Origin: Humulus lupulus
Taxonomy: Eukaryota > Streptophyta > Magnoliopsida > Rosales > Cannabaceae
Direction: 5' to 3'
NCBI RefSeq assembly: GCF_963169125.1
Contig: NC_084793.1
Span: forward strand, 95,003,071 to 95,067,070
Length of the DNA: 64,000 nt
How positions within the stretch are numbered: position 1 is the stretch's first letter; the number at the start of each line of letters is the position of its first letter. The notes below the pieces were generated by a model. The model made no database searches. It saw only the letters and a program-made list of their open reading frames with translations, and had not been told where the DNA came from. Below, one piece after another: positions 46,400 to 58,128 of this stretch. The position numbers and the translations under genes are program-made.

Positions 46400-47066
46400 T
46401 TGCAATAGCTTTTGTGGTTTTGTGGTTTGGGTTGGAATAGATTTGAAGATTTTTGGGTTGTTGAGGTTTTGGGGTTCACATTTGAGATGGAGAAGGTCGA
46501 GAGCAACTGATGGCAGAGAAGAAGAAAGAGGCGAGGCAAAGTGTTAGATCCTGGGAGGCCTTTGCCTGCACGTTCCAATGTGCCAGAAAAACCATAAGTG
46601 ACGACGGCATAAGATACCAAAACTAAAATGATGTCGTTACAATTATGGGCTTTTTTATGCATTTTCAATATGCAGGAAATTTTCCACTAAAACCCTTTGT
46701 CGGGGCCTTGAGCTGTGCTGAAAAAAAGTTTTCCCACCAACAATTTTCACTCGTTTTCAACAAGTGGGAAATTTCCCACCAAAAAATGCCCTTTGCTGGT
46801 GGGTTGAAAGCCATCGGGAAAAGTCACATGTTCCCCCTAAAATATTCGCGAACACCCATTTCCCTCAACACCTTTGCCAACGGCTTAGACTAACAAACCA
46901 GTGAAAGTTCTTTATGTCGGCACTATTAGGCGCTGGTATAGGAGTCTCACAAAGTTTAATGTCTAAGAGTCTTTGCCGACCCGATTAGGTATAGGGCACC
47001 GACATAGTCCTCTTTTGTCGGTGACATTCAGTATAGGAGCTGAAAAAAGCCTCATTTCTTGTAGTG
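46400..47066. mobile_element. Element G: right end of a second CACTA element
   Basis: Ends in CATTTCTTGTAGTG, the inverse of CACTACAAGAAATG. Just inside are repeats of the kind tttgtcggtgacattc / tttgccgaccc (46925-47035), typical subterminal repeats. The left end was not found. Because 26374-26727 was continuous with this DNA before D inserted, G may extend far to the left and enclose A and D. The terminus is well supported and the extent is unknown. Confidence 0.65.
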
Positions 47067-49027
47067 AACCAATCCTTATAATAAGAGTGTTTATTTATAT
47101 AATTATTCTTATTATTTGTGTGCATTGGCAACTTTTTATTTATTTTTACTTTTTTGGTAAATTGGTATCCATAATTTTGATGCAAACACGTCCTCAGTCT
47201 GTTAAAGAAACTTAAAACAAATGTAATTATATATTATTTAAACCCTTCCTTTGTGTATGTTTGTAATTAGGTTTCTTACATCTTTGTTTTTAATATATTT
47301 TATTTGTTACAAATATATTAAAATAAATAAAAAAATTTGTTGACTGGATTATTTTTCAACTAAGAATTAGAGATTGAATGATCTTAAGATAAAAGACATA
47401 ATGTTACACAATTTAGGTTATTAATTAACCCTACTCCATGATTCAACTGTATTTAGGATTAAAAACTTGCTAATCTTAAGCTATCTAGGTAATTTGGCAG
47501 CGTTTTAGAATATACCAAAGTTGAGATCCCATACAAATGAATCCCTAGCCCTATTTATAGGTGGCTTGGTGGTAAGAGTTTTATTAAATTTAAATTACAT
47601 TAACATAGCTAATCAGTAAGTCACTATAGATTTACAAGACATTTAGTCGGTCCCTTTCACGTGCATGGCTCGGGGGCTTTTAAGTAGAGTGTGATGTGCA
47701 GGGTTACAACACTTGGTCTTCCTGAGCAGCCTCTTGGGGTGCTTGAGGCACTCGATGAGTTGGCGCTGCATGGGGAACGTACAAAAAAAGTGTCAAAAAG
47801 GGTGGGTGCACATTTCCCAAGGAATATCTCACCTTTTCCTCGGGATCTAATTTTTCAAGCATACGAACGGGACAATAACTTCCTCAAAGCCTCCACTATT
47901 GTCAGAGGCCAAGGGGCACGCGGTCAGTGGTCCCTAGGCAACCTTGTGACAAATGGATGAAAACCCCAACATAGAGTACAAGTTGGTAGATTCCTAACAG
48001 GAGATAAGTCATGCTACCCAAGGGTTGACCTCTACGCTACGCCCCAAATTGGTTACCTTTGACGATCTGAAGCTATACAAGTGCCTCTCTCAATATTATC
48101 GACTTATGAATATATCGACAGATGCACGTTCCTAATAGGGCACACATGTCTTAAAATGATCAGAAAATACAAGTAAAAATTACCCCCAAGTCTTCACTCG
48201 TGATCAGAGTAGTGGAGACTTTTGATGGTTATCCTTACTCGGAGGTAGAACATCAAACTACCCTCCAAGGACTCCACTCAGACGTGTGAAGGCCTGATCA
48301 TTTGACTTTTGATGGACATTAAATGCTTGTAGATGTGGTATAACCTCATTACCTAAATAACCATCCATCGACGTCAATCAAGGCATCACTTTAATATGAA
48401 AAGCTTGCATCTGTTTCGAATTTTGTGACAATTGGATTTCATTGGATTACCTACTCATAGCTAGTCAATGGCTAAGATCGTTTAGCTTGTTGAGGAAGAC
48501 TCAATTTAAACGAGGTTTCATCCCCATGTTCCCTTACTTTTTCATTTTGAGTTTTTTGTTTTGAGAAAGATAAACCAAGCCACCCCTCTATCCTAAATTT
48601 CTTCATTGGTTTTTATTATTGACTTCCATTTTTCTTCAATATCTATTTAAAATATTTATGGGAGATTCTTTGAGAAGATTGCCATTGGCAGGAGGACTTT
48701 TCTACGCATTCGAATCTGACACTGGATTTATCTTCGAATTCTATCGTGTATGTTTACTTCTCTTTTGCCTTTCTGTTTACTTTTGATTTTTTTTCTTCGA
48801 ATAGTTTCGTGCATATGTGACTAGGCATAGAAGTAGATCAGTTGTAATAGGATAAAACTTTCGAAATTCAAGTTGACCTTTTGCTTGGTTATGGTTCTTC
48901 GATCTTAGAAACTCCAATTCCAACTAGGTATTCAGTGGGAATATCTTTGGTTCACTACCTTTGCGCCTCTTCTTTAGCATTCATGAACCCTCTTTTCGAG
49001 CAGTTATCCTAAGCATTCCACTCATGT
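47067..49027. other. Unassigned sequence
   Basis: No recognised gene or element. A plus-strand frame at 47691-47960 (FPRDLIFQAYERDNNFLKAS) has no family I recognise. A TATTTATAGG motif near 47552 could be a promoter remnant. Probably old transposon debris. Confidence 0.4.
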
Positions 49028-49296
49028 TGTAACGCCCTACTCTCAAGAATTGTTACACTGTGTATTTTAAATAGTGCTAAACTCGCTAAACGAGTCATTT
49101 GGCCATAATTGTGTAACTAAACGTGATTAACAGTTTAGGGTTAAAAAATTTGGTCAAAGGTACAATCGTTTCACTAAAACGTTTTCTTTATACATGGGAT
49201 CCCAAAATACATTTAAAAAGGTTAGTTACAATGAACAAGTTACAACCAGCCGACCTAAGCGACAAAATAGGGTTTGACCCTAGTTCCTCTTTAAAC

Positions 49297-49890
49297 CCTC
49301 GGCCGTGGAAGTCGAGCAGTCGCATATGTACACATCCTCACCTAAGCTCTCCAAATCAAGGATGGTCAAACTTTATTTTCTCTTTACCTGCACCACAAAG
49401 CACCCGTGAGCCAAGGCTCAGCAAGAAAACTTAAACATACTCATAAGCAGTTAATAGCATGCTAAAAAATCATAATAAGCATGCCTAGCAGTAATAACCC
49501 TACTCGTGCATGCATACCACTCATATAAATGACTACAGTGTCATATGGTGCTGAGCCCCAGTATGATTCATTAATCATGTATTTTGGGCAACGAGCCCTG
49601 AAATGATGCATTGATCATTTATCTTGGACTATTCGTCCCTCGGCCGTGGTAGTCGAGCAATCACATATGTACACATCCTCACCTAAGCTCTCCAACTCAA
49701 GGAGGGTCCAGCTTTCTTTTCTCTTTACCTGCACCACAAAGCACCCGTGACCCAAGGCTTAGCAAGAAAACTTAAACATGCTCATACGCAATTAATAGCA
49801 TGCTACAAAATCATAATAAGCATGTCTAGCAGTAATAACCCTACTCATGTATGCATACCACTCATATAAATTACTAAAGTGTCATATAGG
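49297..49890. repeat. Duplication of about 339 bp in solo LTR H
   Basis: The segment starting cctcggccgtggaagtcgag (about 49298) recurs at about 49637 with roughly nine in ten bases alike. As a result H has two copies of the conserved tttacctgcaccacaaagca block (about 49376-49429 and 49716-49772). Confidence 0.82.
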
Positions 49891-50094
49891 ACAAATATTC
49901 CAAGATAAATGATTAATGAATCATACTGGGGCTCACCACCCTAGGATATGGGACTAATAAGTCACCCCGGGTCCCTTTCCCTGTCCTCTGTATAACCAGC
50001 CTTGGAGCTAGCCCAGCGTACCTAGCACTTTAGTTTTCTCTGACCAATAGGTTGGTCAAGAGTATGATGCGCTCCTGGTTATACTAAACCATAT

Positions 50095-50671
50095 CGACCA
50101 GCACTCAGCGTGCTATTGCCGTCCTTGACTCATAAGTCAATGATTCTCGACCATCACTCAGTGTGCTAAGGTTGTCCTTGACTCATAAGTCAATGATTCT
50201 CGACCAACACTCAGTGTGCTAAGGTCATCCTTAACTTATAAGTCAATGTTTTACAACCAGTACTCAGCGTACTAAGGCTGTCCTTGACTAATAATTCAAT
50301 ACTTTACGGCCACCACTTAGTGTGGTAAGGCCGTCCTTGACTAATAAGTTAATGCTTTACGACTAGCACCTAGCATGCTAAGGTTGTCCTTGAATAGTAA
50401 TTCAATGCTTTACAACTAGCGTGCTAAGGTTGTTCTTGACTAATAAGTCAATGCTTTACAACTAGCACTCAGCGTGCTAAGGCCGTCCTTGACTAATAAT
50501 TCAATGCTTTATGACCAGCACTCAGGGTGCTAAGGCTGTCCTTGATTAATAAGTCAATGCTTTACAACTAGCACTCAACGTGCTAAGGTCATCCTTCACT
50601 AATAAGTCAATGCTTTACGACCAACACTCAGTGTGCTAAATCCATCCTTGACTAATAAGTCAATGTTGGGG
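50095..50671. repeat. 53-bp tandem array with inverted TTGAC motifs in solo LTR H
   Basis: Eleven units begin at 50095, 50148, 50201, 50254, 50307, 50360, 50413, 50459, 50512, 50565 and 50618. Spacing is exactly 53 bp except one 46-bp unit with a 7-bp deletion. Each unit contains gaccagcactcagcgtgcta and, in most copies, an inverted pair TTGACTAATAAGTCAA. TTGAC is the core of the W-box bound by WRKY factors. A shorter cluster of three related units follows at 50835-50986 after a partial repeat of the left flank. Confidence 0.92.
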
Positions 50672-52402
50672 CCCAGCCCTTGGATTTGGGATTAATAAGT
50701 CACCTTGGGGCCCATTGCCCTATCCTCTGTATAACCAACATTGGAGGATGCCCAACGTACCTGGCGCTCTAGTTTTTTCACGACCAATAGGTCGGTCAAG
50801 CGTATGATGTGCTCCTGGTTAAGCATAACCATAATGACCAGCGCTCAGCATGCTATTGCCACCCATGACTGATAAGTCAATGATTTATGACCAACGCTCA
50901 GTGCTATTATCATCCTTGACTAATAAGTCAACTCTTTACGACGAGCGCTCAGCGCTATTGTCGTTCTTGACTGTTAAGTCAAGCCATTCTCAGGTACTCA
51001 TGTTCTTGTTCAACAATTTGGGCCAAGCCATAATCACAAGTATCACATACCGGGTGCAGTTTTCTTACCTTTGTTCCAAGTACAAGTTACCAATGAACGA
51101 CCCTCGAGCACAATCCCGGTTCCGAGCCCCTAGCGATAACATAGTCATAACCATAATATAGAATCTCATCAATAACGAGTAAATAAAGGCTTCCAGACTG
51201 AGTCCTAGCCTCCGGGACATCAAACTCTACTAAACCGGGTAGTAGGATCGATCTCGAGCCCTTAGGTTTAAGTTCCTATCACTAAAATCCTAAGGTGGCC
51301 AAAGCTGCCCAGGCGGGCCACGAGTTGCCCCTAAGGGCCGCGGCATGCCTCCCAGAAAGAACCGCCTCAGTGCCCTGGGTTCACACGGGCTGTGGCGTGA
51401 TCCTGCAAACCCAAAAATCCCTATTTTCCTTAGCCAAAACCTTACCAAAAATCATCCCAATCAATACCCAAAACCATAATTCAAACCCCCAAACATTAAC
51501 AACACATTAACACCATCAAAACCCAAGTTTATCTCACTCAAAACCTCCACCAAATCATTAATCCAATACCTTGAACTTCAAGCTCAAGAACACCATAAAA
51601 TCATAGCAGAATTCACTTAAAATAGGAATTGAAGCTTACCTCAGCTGTGATTGTATCCTCCTAGCTGCAACTAAACTAACCCCAAGGCCAAGCCTTGAAT
51701 TTCCTTAGCTTTCCTCCAAAATTCAAACACCAATGATAGAGAGAAAGAGAGAGAATGATCAAGAGAGAGAGACAGAGTATTTCAATACTCTATTTTTTAG
51801 GTTTCCTTCAGCAACATAAGTGTCTATTTTGGCACAAAATGACCTAAATGCCCCTAGGGGAAAATTCCTTTCTCACTGTCCCTCAAGGGTAAATTTTTCA
51901 TTTGCCACTTATCCCGTTAATCATAATTAACGTCTCACAATTCCCATTATTTCTAATATCTTCAAATAATTACCAAATAATTTCCCCATTACCCAATCCA
52001 GGTAATGTACTAAGTACCCAAAATACCCCTTGACTGTTTCCGAGTCAAGTATTGGTCCCATTGTGACTTTCCAACTAGCTTGCTCCCTAGGATCATCTCG
52101 TGCCGAGTAACCCAAATATATCTCCATAATGATGTGGCCTCACACATATATCATGTATATGCCAAATATACCTATAACAGGCCAAATTATGAATATTTCC
52201 CTTTTTAATCAGAAACGGACCAACATGCAATACACTTATACATGCATATCAAGTCATATTATAATATAACTCAATCATATGGTGATACACACACACAAAC
52301 ACACACACACATATATATATATATATCACATACTAACATAATTTTCCATCTTGGCCCCCTAATCAAGGCCCTATGCCTTATTAGGTAATTTTGGACGTTA
52401 CA

Positions 52403-53982
52403 CATGTATTCTAATCACCATCCTCTGGCCAATATACTAATTGCTCGCCTTTTTGTATTTTTTAGATGTCCCGTAAGTTTCGTGTACTACATACGCATGA
52501 TACTGTTAGGAATGGTTAAAATACAAATTTCAAGTGTTCTTCAAGATAGGTGTAAAACATTAAATCATTTCACATAGTGAAGATGTGAAATTTGAGTTTT
52601 GATTGTAGGCATTCTTTGTGTCCAAAGTGATACAATGAGTTATCTTAGGATGCCCAAGAAGTTTGGGAGCATTTAGAGGTGTTTACGATCAATTTTGAGA
52701 ATTTTGACTTGCCTAGGTGGTGTTGCATTGCCACCTTGGAGGCATTTCATCGTCTAAAACCCAAGGTTTTGGCAATTTCCAATAGGCGAGAATCACCTAT
52801 AGACAGGAGAGCATCACCAATAGACAAGCAAGCATCGCCTATAGACAGGCAACGCGTTGCCCTACGTGTCTGTACATAGATGTGTGTTAAGCACAAAATT
52901 ATGTGTTTAAAAGCTCTAATCCTATTGGTTAGACTTAATGACATTGCCTACACTATAAAAATGGTTCTCATAGAGTTTTGATACATTTGATAACTCTCTC
53001 AAATCTCTCTCTAACCTCTCTCTCTAGCTCTCAAGACCATAAGTTTTCTCCAAGAAATTCATAAAGAAAGTGCTATTCTTTATGAATTTAAAGGCTTGTT
53101 CAATCCCAATTCCTTTTCTTACTAGAGAAAGCCTCAAGCATCCATCAATGGCTAGGAAGTAGAGCATTTAGACAGTAATACTCCTCGTGTATAAGCCTTA
53201 TTTTTTGATCCCCATCAAAGAAGAAGTTTCAAGTGGTGTTCTAATTAAGGTTTGAAGCTTTCAAGAAGATTCAAGAGTTTTCTTCTACTACTAGGGTTTG
53301 CATATCATTATCTCAATCTTTTCTTAGACTCTATCAAGTGTTATTATGTGTAGATTCTTATTATTATGGTGGAGTCATCTCACTCTCTCCCAATATATAC
53401 TACTGGTTGGACGAACATTTCCTTGGAAAGTTATAGGATTTTCCTATAGCAGAAGTACAAGAGGGAGCAAGAGGGTAAACTTGGAAAATACTATCACCAA
53501 TACTAAGAGAATGTATCAGGAGCTCTGGGAAAGAAAGAGGCGAGGATTTTCCTCCATCACTAGAGTGGTAGACTCAGGGAGCTGCATTCCTACCCAAGAA
53601 GTAACCATTGTTGTACCTGTTGGGAAAACTTATACAGGATATTATACACAACAGAATGATAAAGTCCTTCCTTCAGTTTCTCTAACCCTTGTATCCTTTC
53701 TGTTGCAAGGTATCACCAAGAAACTGAACCGTTCTTCAATTTTCTTCACAACCCTCCAAAGTATCCTTAGAATCACCTAAACTAGAGTGGGCAATTCTCA
53801 ACACATGAGGTATATACAAAGAGAATAAGAGAAAAGAATAATGAGGCTTAGAAAAGGACTTATGTTTGTAGAAAGAATCTAAAACCTACTAGATCTTCTG
53901 ATGTTCTCAAAAGACAAGTGTCTGTCAACATTTTTCAACTCTCACTTAGATTTCCTTTTGTAGACTCAATTAGGTCATTTAT
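52403..53982 (+). repeat. Copia-like LTR fragments (two)
   Basis: TGTTAGGAATGGTTAAAATA at 52505 and TGTTGGGAAAACTTATACAG at 53619 look like starts of Ty1/copia-type LTRs. A TATA-like cactataaaaatgg lies at about 52949. A short tandem of about 20 bp (cacctatagacaggagagca) lies at 52791-52855. Neither 3' end, PBS nor coding sequence could be identified. The second fragment is cut at 53982 by element J. The 144-residue frame at 53346-53780 shows no family motif. Confidence 0.4.
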
Positions 53983-56606
53983 TGTAATGCCCCAAAATCC
54001 CTAATAAGGTTTAGGACCTTGATTAGGAGGTCGGGAGAGCCAAAATTGATTTATTATGTTATTAAATGATTATATGCATGTTTATGTGAATTATATTATA
54101 ATATGATGATAAATGCATGCATATGGGCCATTTTTAATTATAAGGGCATTTTGGTAATTTGGCATATTGAGGGCGTAATTGTGTATTTTCATGCATGCTC
54201 AAGAATTATGAATTATACCACATTATATGTGGATTTTTACGAGCCATTCGACATGAGACGATCTTTGAATGCAAGTTATCGGTCTGGTCATAATAAGGTT
54301 AGTTTCGGGGTTCGGGGTGAGTCTCAGGGTAATTTGGTGATTAGAACATTACCGGGAATTAAAGGGTAATGGGATATGATTTTTTAGCATTTGAGAATAT
54401 TGGAAATAATGGGAATTGGAGGGTGTTGATTATGATTAACAAGATAAGTGGGAAAGGACTGTTTTTCCCTTGGTGGCCTTAAGAAAACTTTAAATAACGT
54501 AGGGGCATTTTGGTCTTTTGACCTTAAGGATATATATCATTGAAAAGTTGTAGAAGGCCTAAGAAAACAAAGCACTTCATCTTCTTCTCTCATTTTTCTT
54601 CTTCTCTTCATTTCTCTTTGGATTTTGAAGCTCCTTTTGAGGAACCAAGTCTTGATGATCTAGGGTTGTGTTCTACCATTGAAGATGGTGTAATTATGAG
54701 CTTGGGGTATGTTTTTAAACCATATATTCTCTTGTTCTTGCTCCATTTTCATTTGGTTTTCAGTTTGGTTTTTGAGTTGGAAAGTTTAGAATTCAATGGA
54801 GCTTTTGGCTAGGGTTACTTGGGTTGTGATGCCTAGGTCATGTGTAGATGGTATTTGGGTTCAATTGGGGGTTTAAATGAGGTTTTGAAGCTTTATTTTT
54901 AGGTTGGAAATGGAAAACTCGAAGGAGGCTAAAACCAGGGTTGATCTGACTGGTCCTAGCGTTGTAGCGCCTAAAGGGTAGCGCTACAGCACTAGCCAGG
55001 GCAAAATCCCCCTTGTTGTAGCACTACCCTGTTTTCTCTGATGCATATTTTGGGAACTTTTGAGGGTTTTTGGCTCAGGGTTTCAATTCCTAAGGCTCGG
55101 GATCGAATCTACTCACCGTTTGGGTACAATTTGGGGTCCCGGGAGTGAGGTTTACGTCAAGACCCTTTTATTGTTGATTTTCATTAATGGAAGTTATAAT
55201 TGGTTATGACTAGGTGACCGCAAAAGGATAAAATGGATTGATCATTTTCAAGGGTCATTCAATTGTTATTTCTCATTCGAAACAGAGGTAAGAAAACTGC
55301 ACCCAGTATGCGATGCATGTGATGCATGAGAAACATGTGATTAGGGCATGCCATGAAAGTTGAATGTGAGATTGTTAAGAGCTTGAGTCTCTATGTTTAT
55401 GCATGATCCTAGTTGTGCTAGTGTTTGTTAAGTAAGCACGTTGAATGCCCTACATTCGGATATTTGACATATGATATATGCCTGGTTGCATTGATTACAT
55501 GTGAGTGGAACTGACTCCATAGTCAGAATCGACAATGGTGTCAGAACTGACTGTGAAGCTGTGACTTACTAGTCAAGTTCAACAGCAGTACTGAGCACTG
55601 GTCGTATGTTATTGACCTATGAGTCAAGAGCGGCATAAGCGTCATGAACACAGAGCCGAAAAGATTAGATCTAATCAAAATCTGCATTGAATGACTCATC
55701 ATGAGCATTAATGCCGGACCGACCTCAAGTTCGATGAAAACTAAAAGCACTTGTCTAGTTCTATGACTAGTTACTCAGAGCCAGGGACAGAAGGCCCAGG
55801 TGACCGCATCGTCACATGGCTAAGGGTACGGAACCCACATTAGTGACTTCATGGTCACTCATTCGGTTTAAGTTAGTGACTTGCTCATCAGTCACGCATC
55901 TGAGCGTGTGGAACCCATGCTAGTGACTCACTCATCAGTCACTCATCTGAGGGTGCTGAACTCAGGTTAGTGACTTACTTTTTGTCACTCATCTGATTAG
56001 AGCCATAAGCCCCAGCATGGTTATCAGATACTCCATTGTTAATCATTCATCTGTTTTGGATTGACTTATAGTCATCCTTACAGGAGGGCGTGGCCCACAA
56101 CCATCATTTTTTGGACTTATTTACATGCCTGAATAGGGTTACTATTGCTAGGCATGCACATTATGATTTAGTAACATGTTATTACTGTTCATGAGCATAT
56201 TGAGTTTTCTTGCTGGGCTTTGGCTCACGGGTGCTATGTGGTGTAGGTAAAGGCAAAAGAAACTTGGACCATCCTTAAGTTGGAGAGCTTAGGTGACGAT
56301 GTGTACATATGCGGCTGCTCGACCGCCACGGCCGAGGGTTGAAAGAGGAACTAGGGTTTAGCTCTATTTTGCCGCTTAGGCCAGCTGGTTGTAAATATTT
56401 TCTTGTAATTAACCTTTAAATTATATTTTTGGGATCCCAATGTATACGTTAAACGTTTTAGTGAAAATTTATATCTTAACCAAAAAATTTAACCCTAAAC
56501 CGCTAATCATACTTAGCTGCACGATAATGTCCAAATGACTCGATTAGCGAGTTTAGCACTGTTTAAAATGCACATCGTAACGGTCCCTGTAGTTTAGGGC
56601 GTTACA
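53983..56606 (+). repeat. Element J 5' LTR
   Basis: 2,624 bp, TGTAATGCCCC to GGGCGTTACA. It contains a cluster of about 50-bp repeats (ttagtgacttgctcatcagt-type) at about 55845-55995 and the TTGACCTATGAGTCAA inverted pair at about 55614. Short reading frames inside it are not genes. Confidence 0.92.
56537..56606 (+). other. LTR 3'-end stem-loops (example in J; also in A, B, E, F, H)
   Basis: GACTCGATTAGCGAGTT (56537-56553) forms a stem GACTCG/CGAGTT with a five-base loop, exactly 53 bases before the LTR end. Equivalents (minus-strand elements in brackets): B 3558-3574 and 10774-10790, F 37258-37274, J second LTR 63232-63248, [A 13246-13230], [E 29457-29441], [H 49096-49080]. Stem bases covary (CTTG/CAAG, CTCG/CGAG, ATCTTG/CAAGAT). 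A second stem pairs GTAACG near 56578 with the terminal CGTTAC. Confidence 0.75.
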
Positions 56607-56609
56607 ACT

Positions 56610-56621
56610 TGGTATCAGAGC
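56610..56621 (+). other. Element J primer binding site
   Basis: TGGTATCAGAGC three bases after the LTR end, as in element B. Confidence 0.95.
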
Positions 56622-57084
56622 GAGCCAAGGTTAAGGGTTCTTGAAGACAAGTTGGGCATGTACACTCGTCACTGAAGATAGCTTCACTCAGGGAATGGTA
56701 AATATTTCTGTAGTTATGTGTTTAACTGCTTAAATAGAATGTAAATGCTTTACCTGCACATTGTACTAGGGAGCATGAGATTCTGATAGAGCTTGGCTCT
56801 TGATTATATGATTACATGCTCCGTGAACATATGTAAATGTGATTATATGATTACCTACTCCATGAATATATATAAATGTGTTATTTTCATGCTGGAGTTA
56901 GAGACATGGTGTGAACGTTGGAAGAGCAGGGATTATGATTGTTGTATGAATGCCATGGGCATGTTTTTAGCACTGCAGTGGTTTGTGATTGTAGTGTGGT
57001 AAGATTGTTCCCGTGGGGAAAGCTCTTGATATGCTCATCATGTTTAATAGGTCAAGTTATTGACTGCAGACTCAACCAGCAGGT

Positions 57085-58128
57085 ATGTTTCCAAGGAAGA
57101 TGATGGGGCCTGATGGTAGTTATACAGAAGTTGGGAGTTTCAGCCAGGGGTTGAGTTCTTTATCTACCCCTTAGAATTTCCAGCAGGTGCTTACAGATGT
57201 GCAATTAAGATTGCAGAGGCAGGAAGAAGAGATTAGGTGTTTGAAGCAACAGTGGAACCTATCAGGAAACACATCTTCCTTTGTTATGCCAGGAGTGACA
57301 CCAGTTTTGGCTCAGCCTAGGGTTGATAGCAGGTGGGAATTTCTCTGTGGAAGATTCCAGGAATATTTCCCTCTAGTCTTTGAGGGAGGCCTAGATCCAT
57401 TCATAGCTGAGCAATGGATGGGCATGATCAGTTCCATTCTTAATAATATAGGGTTGGTGGGTCATGATAGGGTGATCTATGTGACATATGTATTGCAGGA
57501 TAATGCCCTGATGTGGTGGGAAGTAGTATCCCAGACGCGAGACACAGTTGTGATGGACTGGAAAGAATTTAGACAGTTGTTTAATGAAAGGTATTACTGT
57601 GATGCAACCAAGACTGCTAAGATGAATGAGTTTCTGAACTTGGTTCAGGGCAATGCAACAGTAACTGAGTATGTTAATAGATTTGATGGGTTGTCTACGT
57701 TTGCTTTTGACATGGTACCCACAAATGTAGCTCGGAAGGAAAGGTTTATTCAGGGATTGAATCCCATGATAGCTCAGGGCATTAGAATTGCCCAGTACAT
57801 GAAATCTCTACATATGCTCAGGTGGTAGGGAAGGCTCTTGCTGTTGAGAGCATAGGAAATTAGATTGAAAAGGACAGTGCTGGAGAGCACGAAGCTCAAG
57901 CAGTGATGCCTCCAATTATTGGATCAAGCAAGGTGAAGGAGTGGAAGACTTACCCAGAATGCTCTCGGTGTAAGAGGCGTCATCTGGAAGAATGTCGAGC
58001 AAGGGCATGTTTCTTATGTAGAATGTTTGGGCAACGTAAGATGAATTTCCCAAAGCGAAGGAAGGATGAGCAAAATGGGATGGACAACTCGACTCCAGCT
58101 CGATTGTTCATTCCAAAGGAGTCAGATT
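57085..58128 (+). pseudogene. Element J gag
   Basis: Starts at ATG 57085 (MFPRKMMGPDG). In-frame TAG at codon 30 (57172-57174), then open from 57175 to 57828: QRQEEEIRCLKQQ, RWEFLCGRFQEYFPLVFEGG, WWEVVSQTRDT, RFIQGLNPMIAQG. After a frame change, 57903-58128 holds the zinc knuckle region CFLCRMFGQRKMNF, where the His and last Cys of C-x2-C-x4-H-x4-C are Gln and Phe. The knuckle cannot bind zinc in the usual way. Non-functional. Confidence 0.87.

Larger units (their letters stand above)
49028..52402 (-). mobile_element. Solo LTR H, minus strand, 3.4 kb, with intact target duplication
   Basis: On plus, TGTAACGCCCT (49028) to GACGTTACA (52402), flanked by a perfect catgt (49023-49027 and 52403-52407). 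No internal sequence is present. It is longer than the other LTRs here because of a 339-bp duplication (about 49297-49890) and a 53-bp tandem array (50095-50671, plus 50835-50986). The reverse complement of its outer end (ctaataaggcatagggcc) matches the 5' start of the LTRs of F and J. A CA/TA microsatellite lies at about 52281-52326. Confidence 0.93.

Noticed and set aside
14572..47066. Pairing the left CACTA end at 14572 with the right end at 47066
   Set aside because: The 26096 end matches 14572 further inward and shares the ATT duplicate, while 47066 is followed by aac and has a different subterminal sequence.
50095..50671. Possible CRISPR-like array
   Set aside because: The 53-bp units are contiguous, with no unique spacers, in a plant LTR. 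It is a minisatellite.
53346..53780. 144-residue open frame on the plus strand
   Set aside because: It lies across copia-like LTR debris, has no recognisable motif, and runs through a probable LTR start at 53619.
54103..54812. Open frames of 88-90 residues, repeated near 60782-61557
   Set aside because: Both sets are in J's LTRs at the same place. Similarity reflects the LTR repeat, not a gene family.
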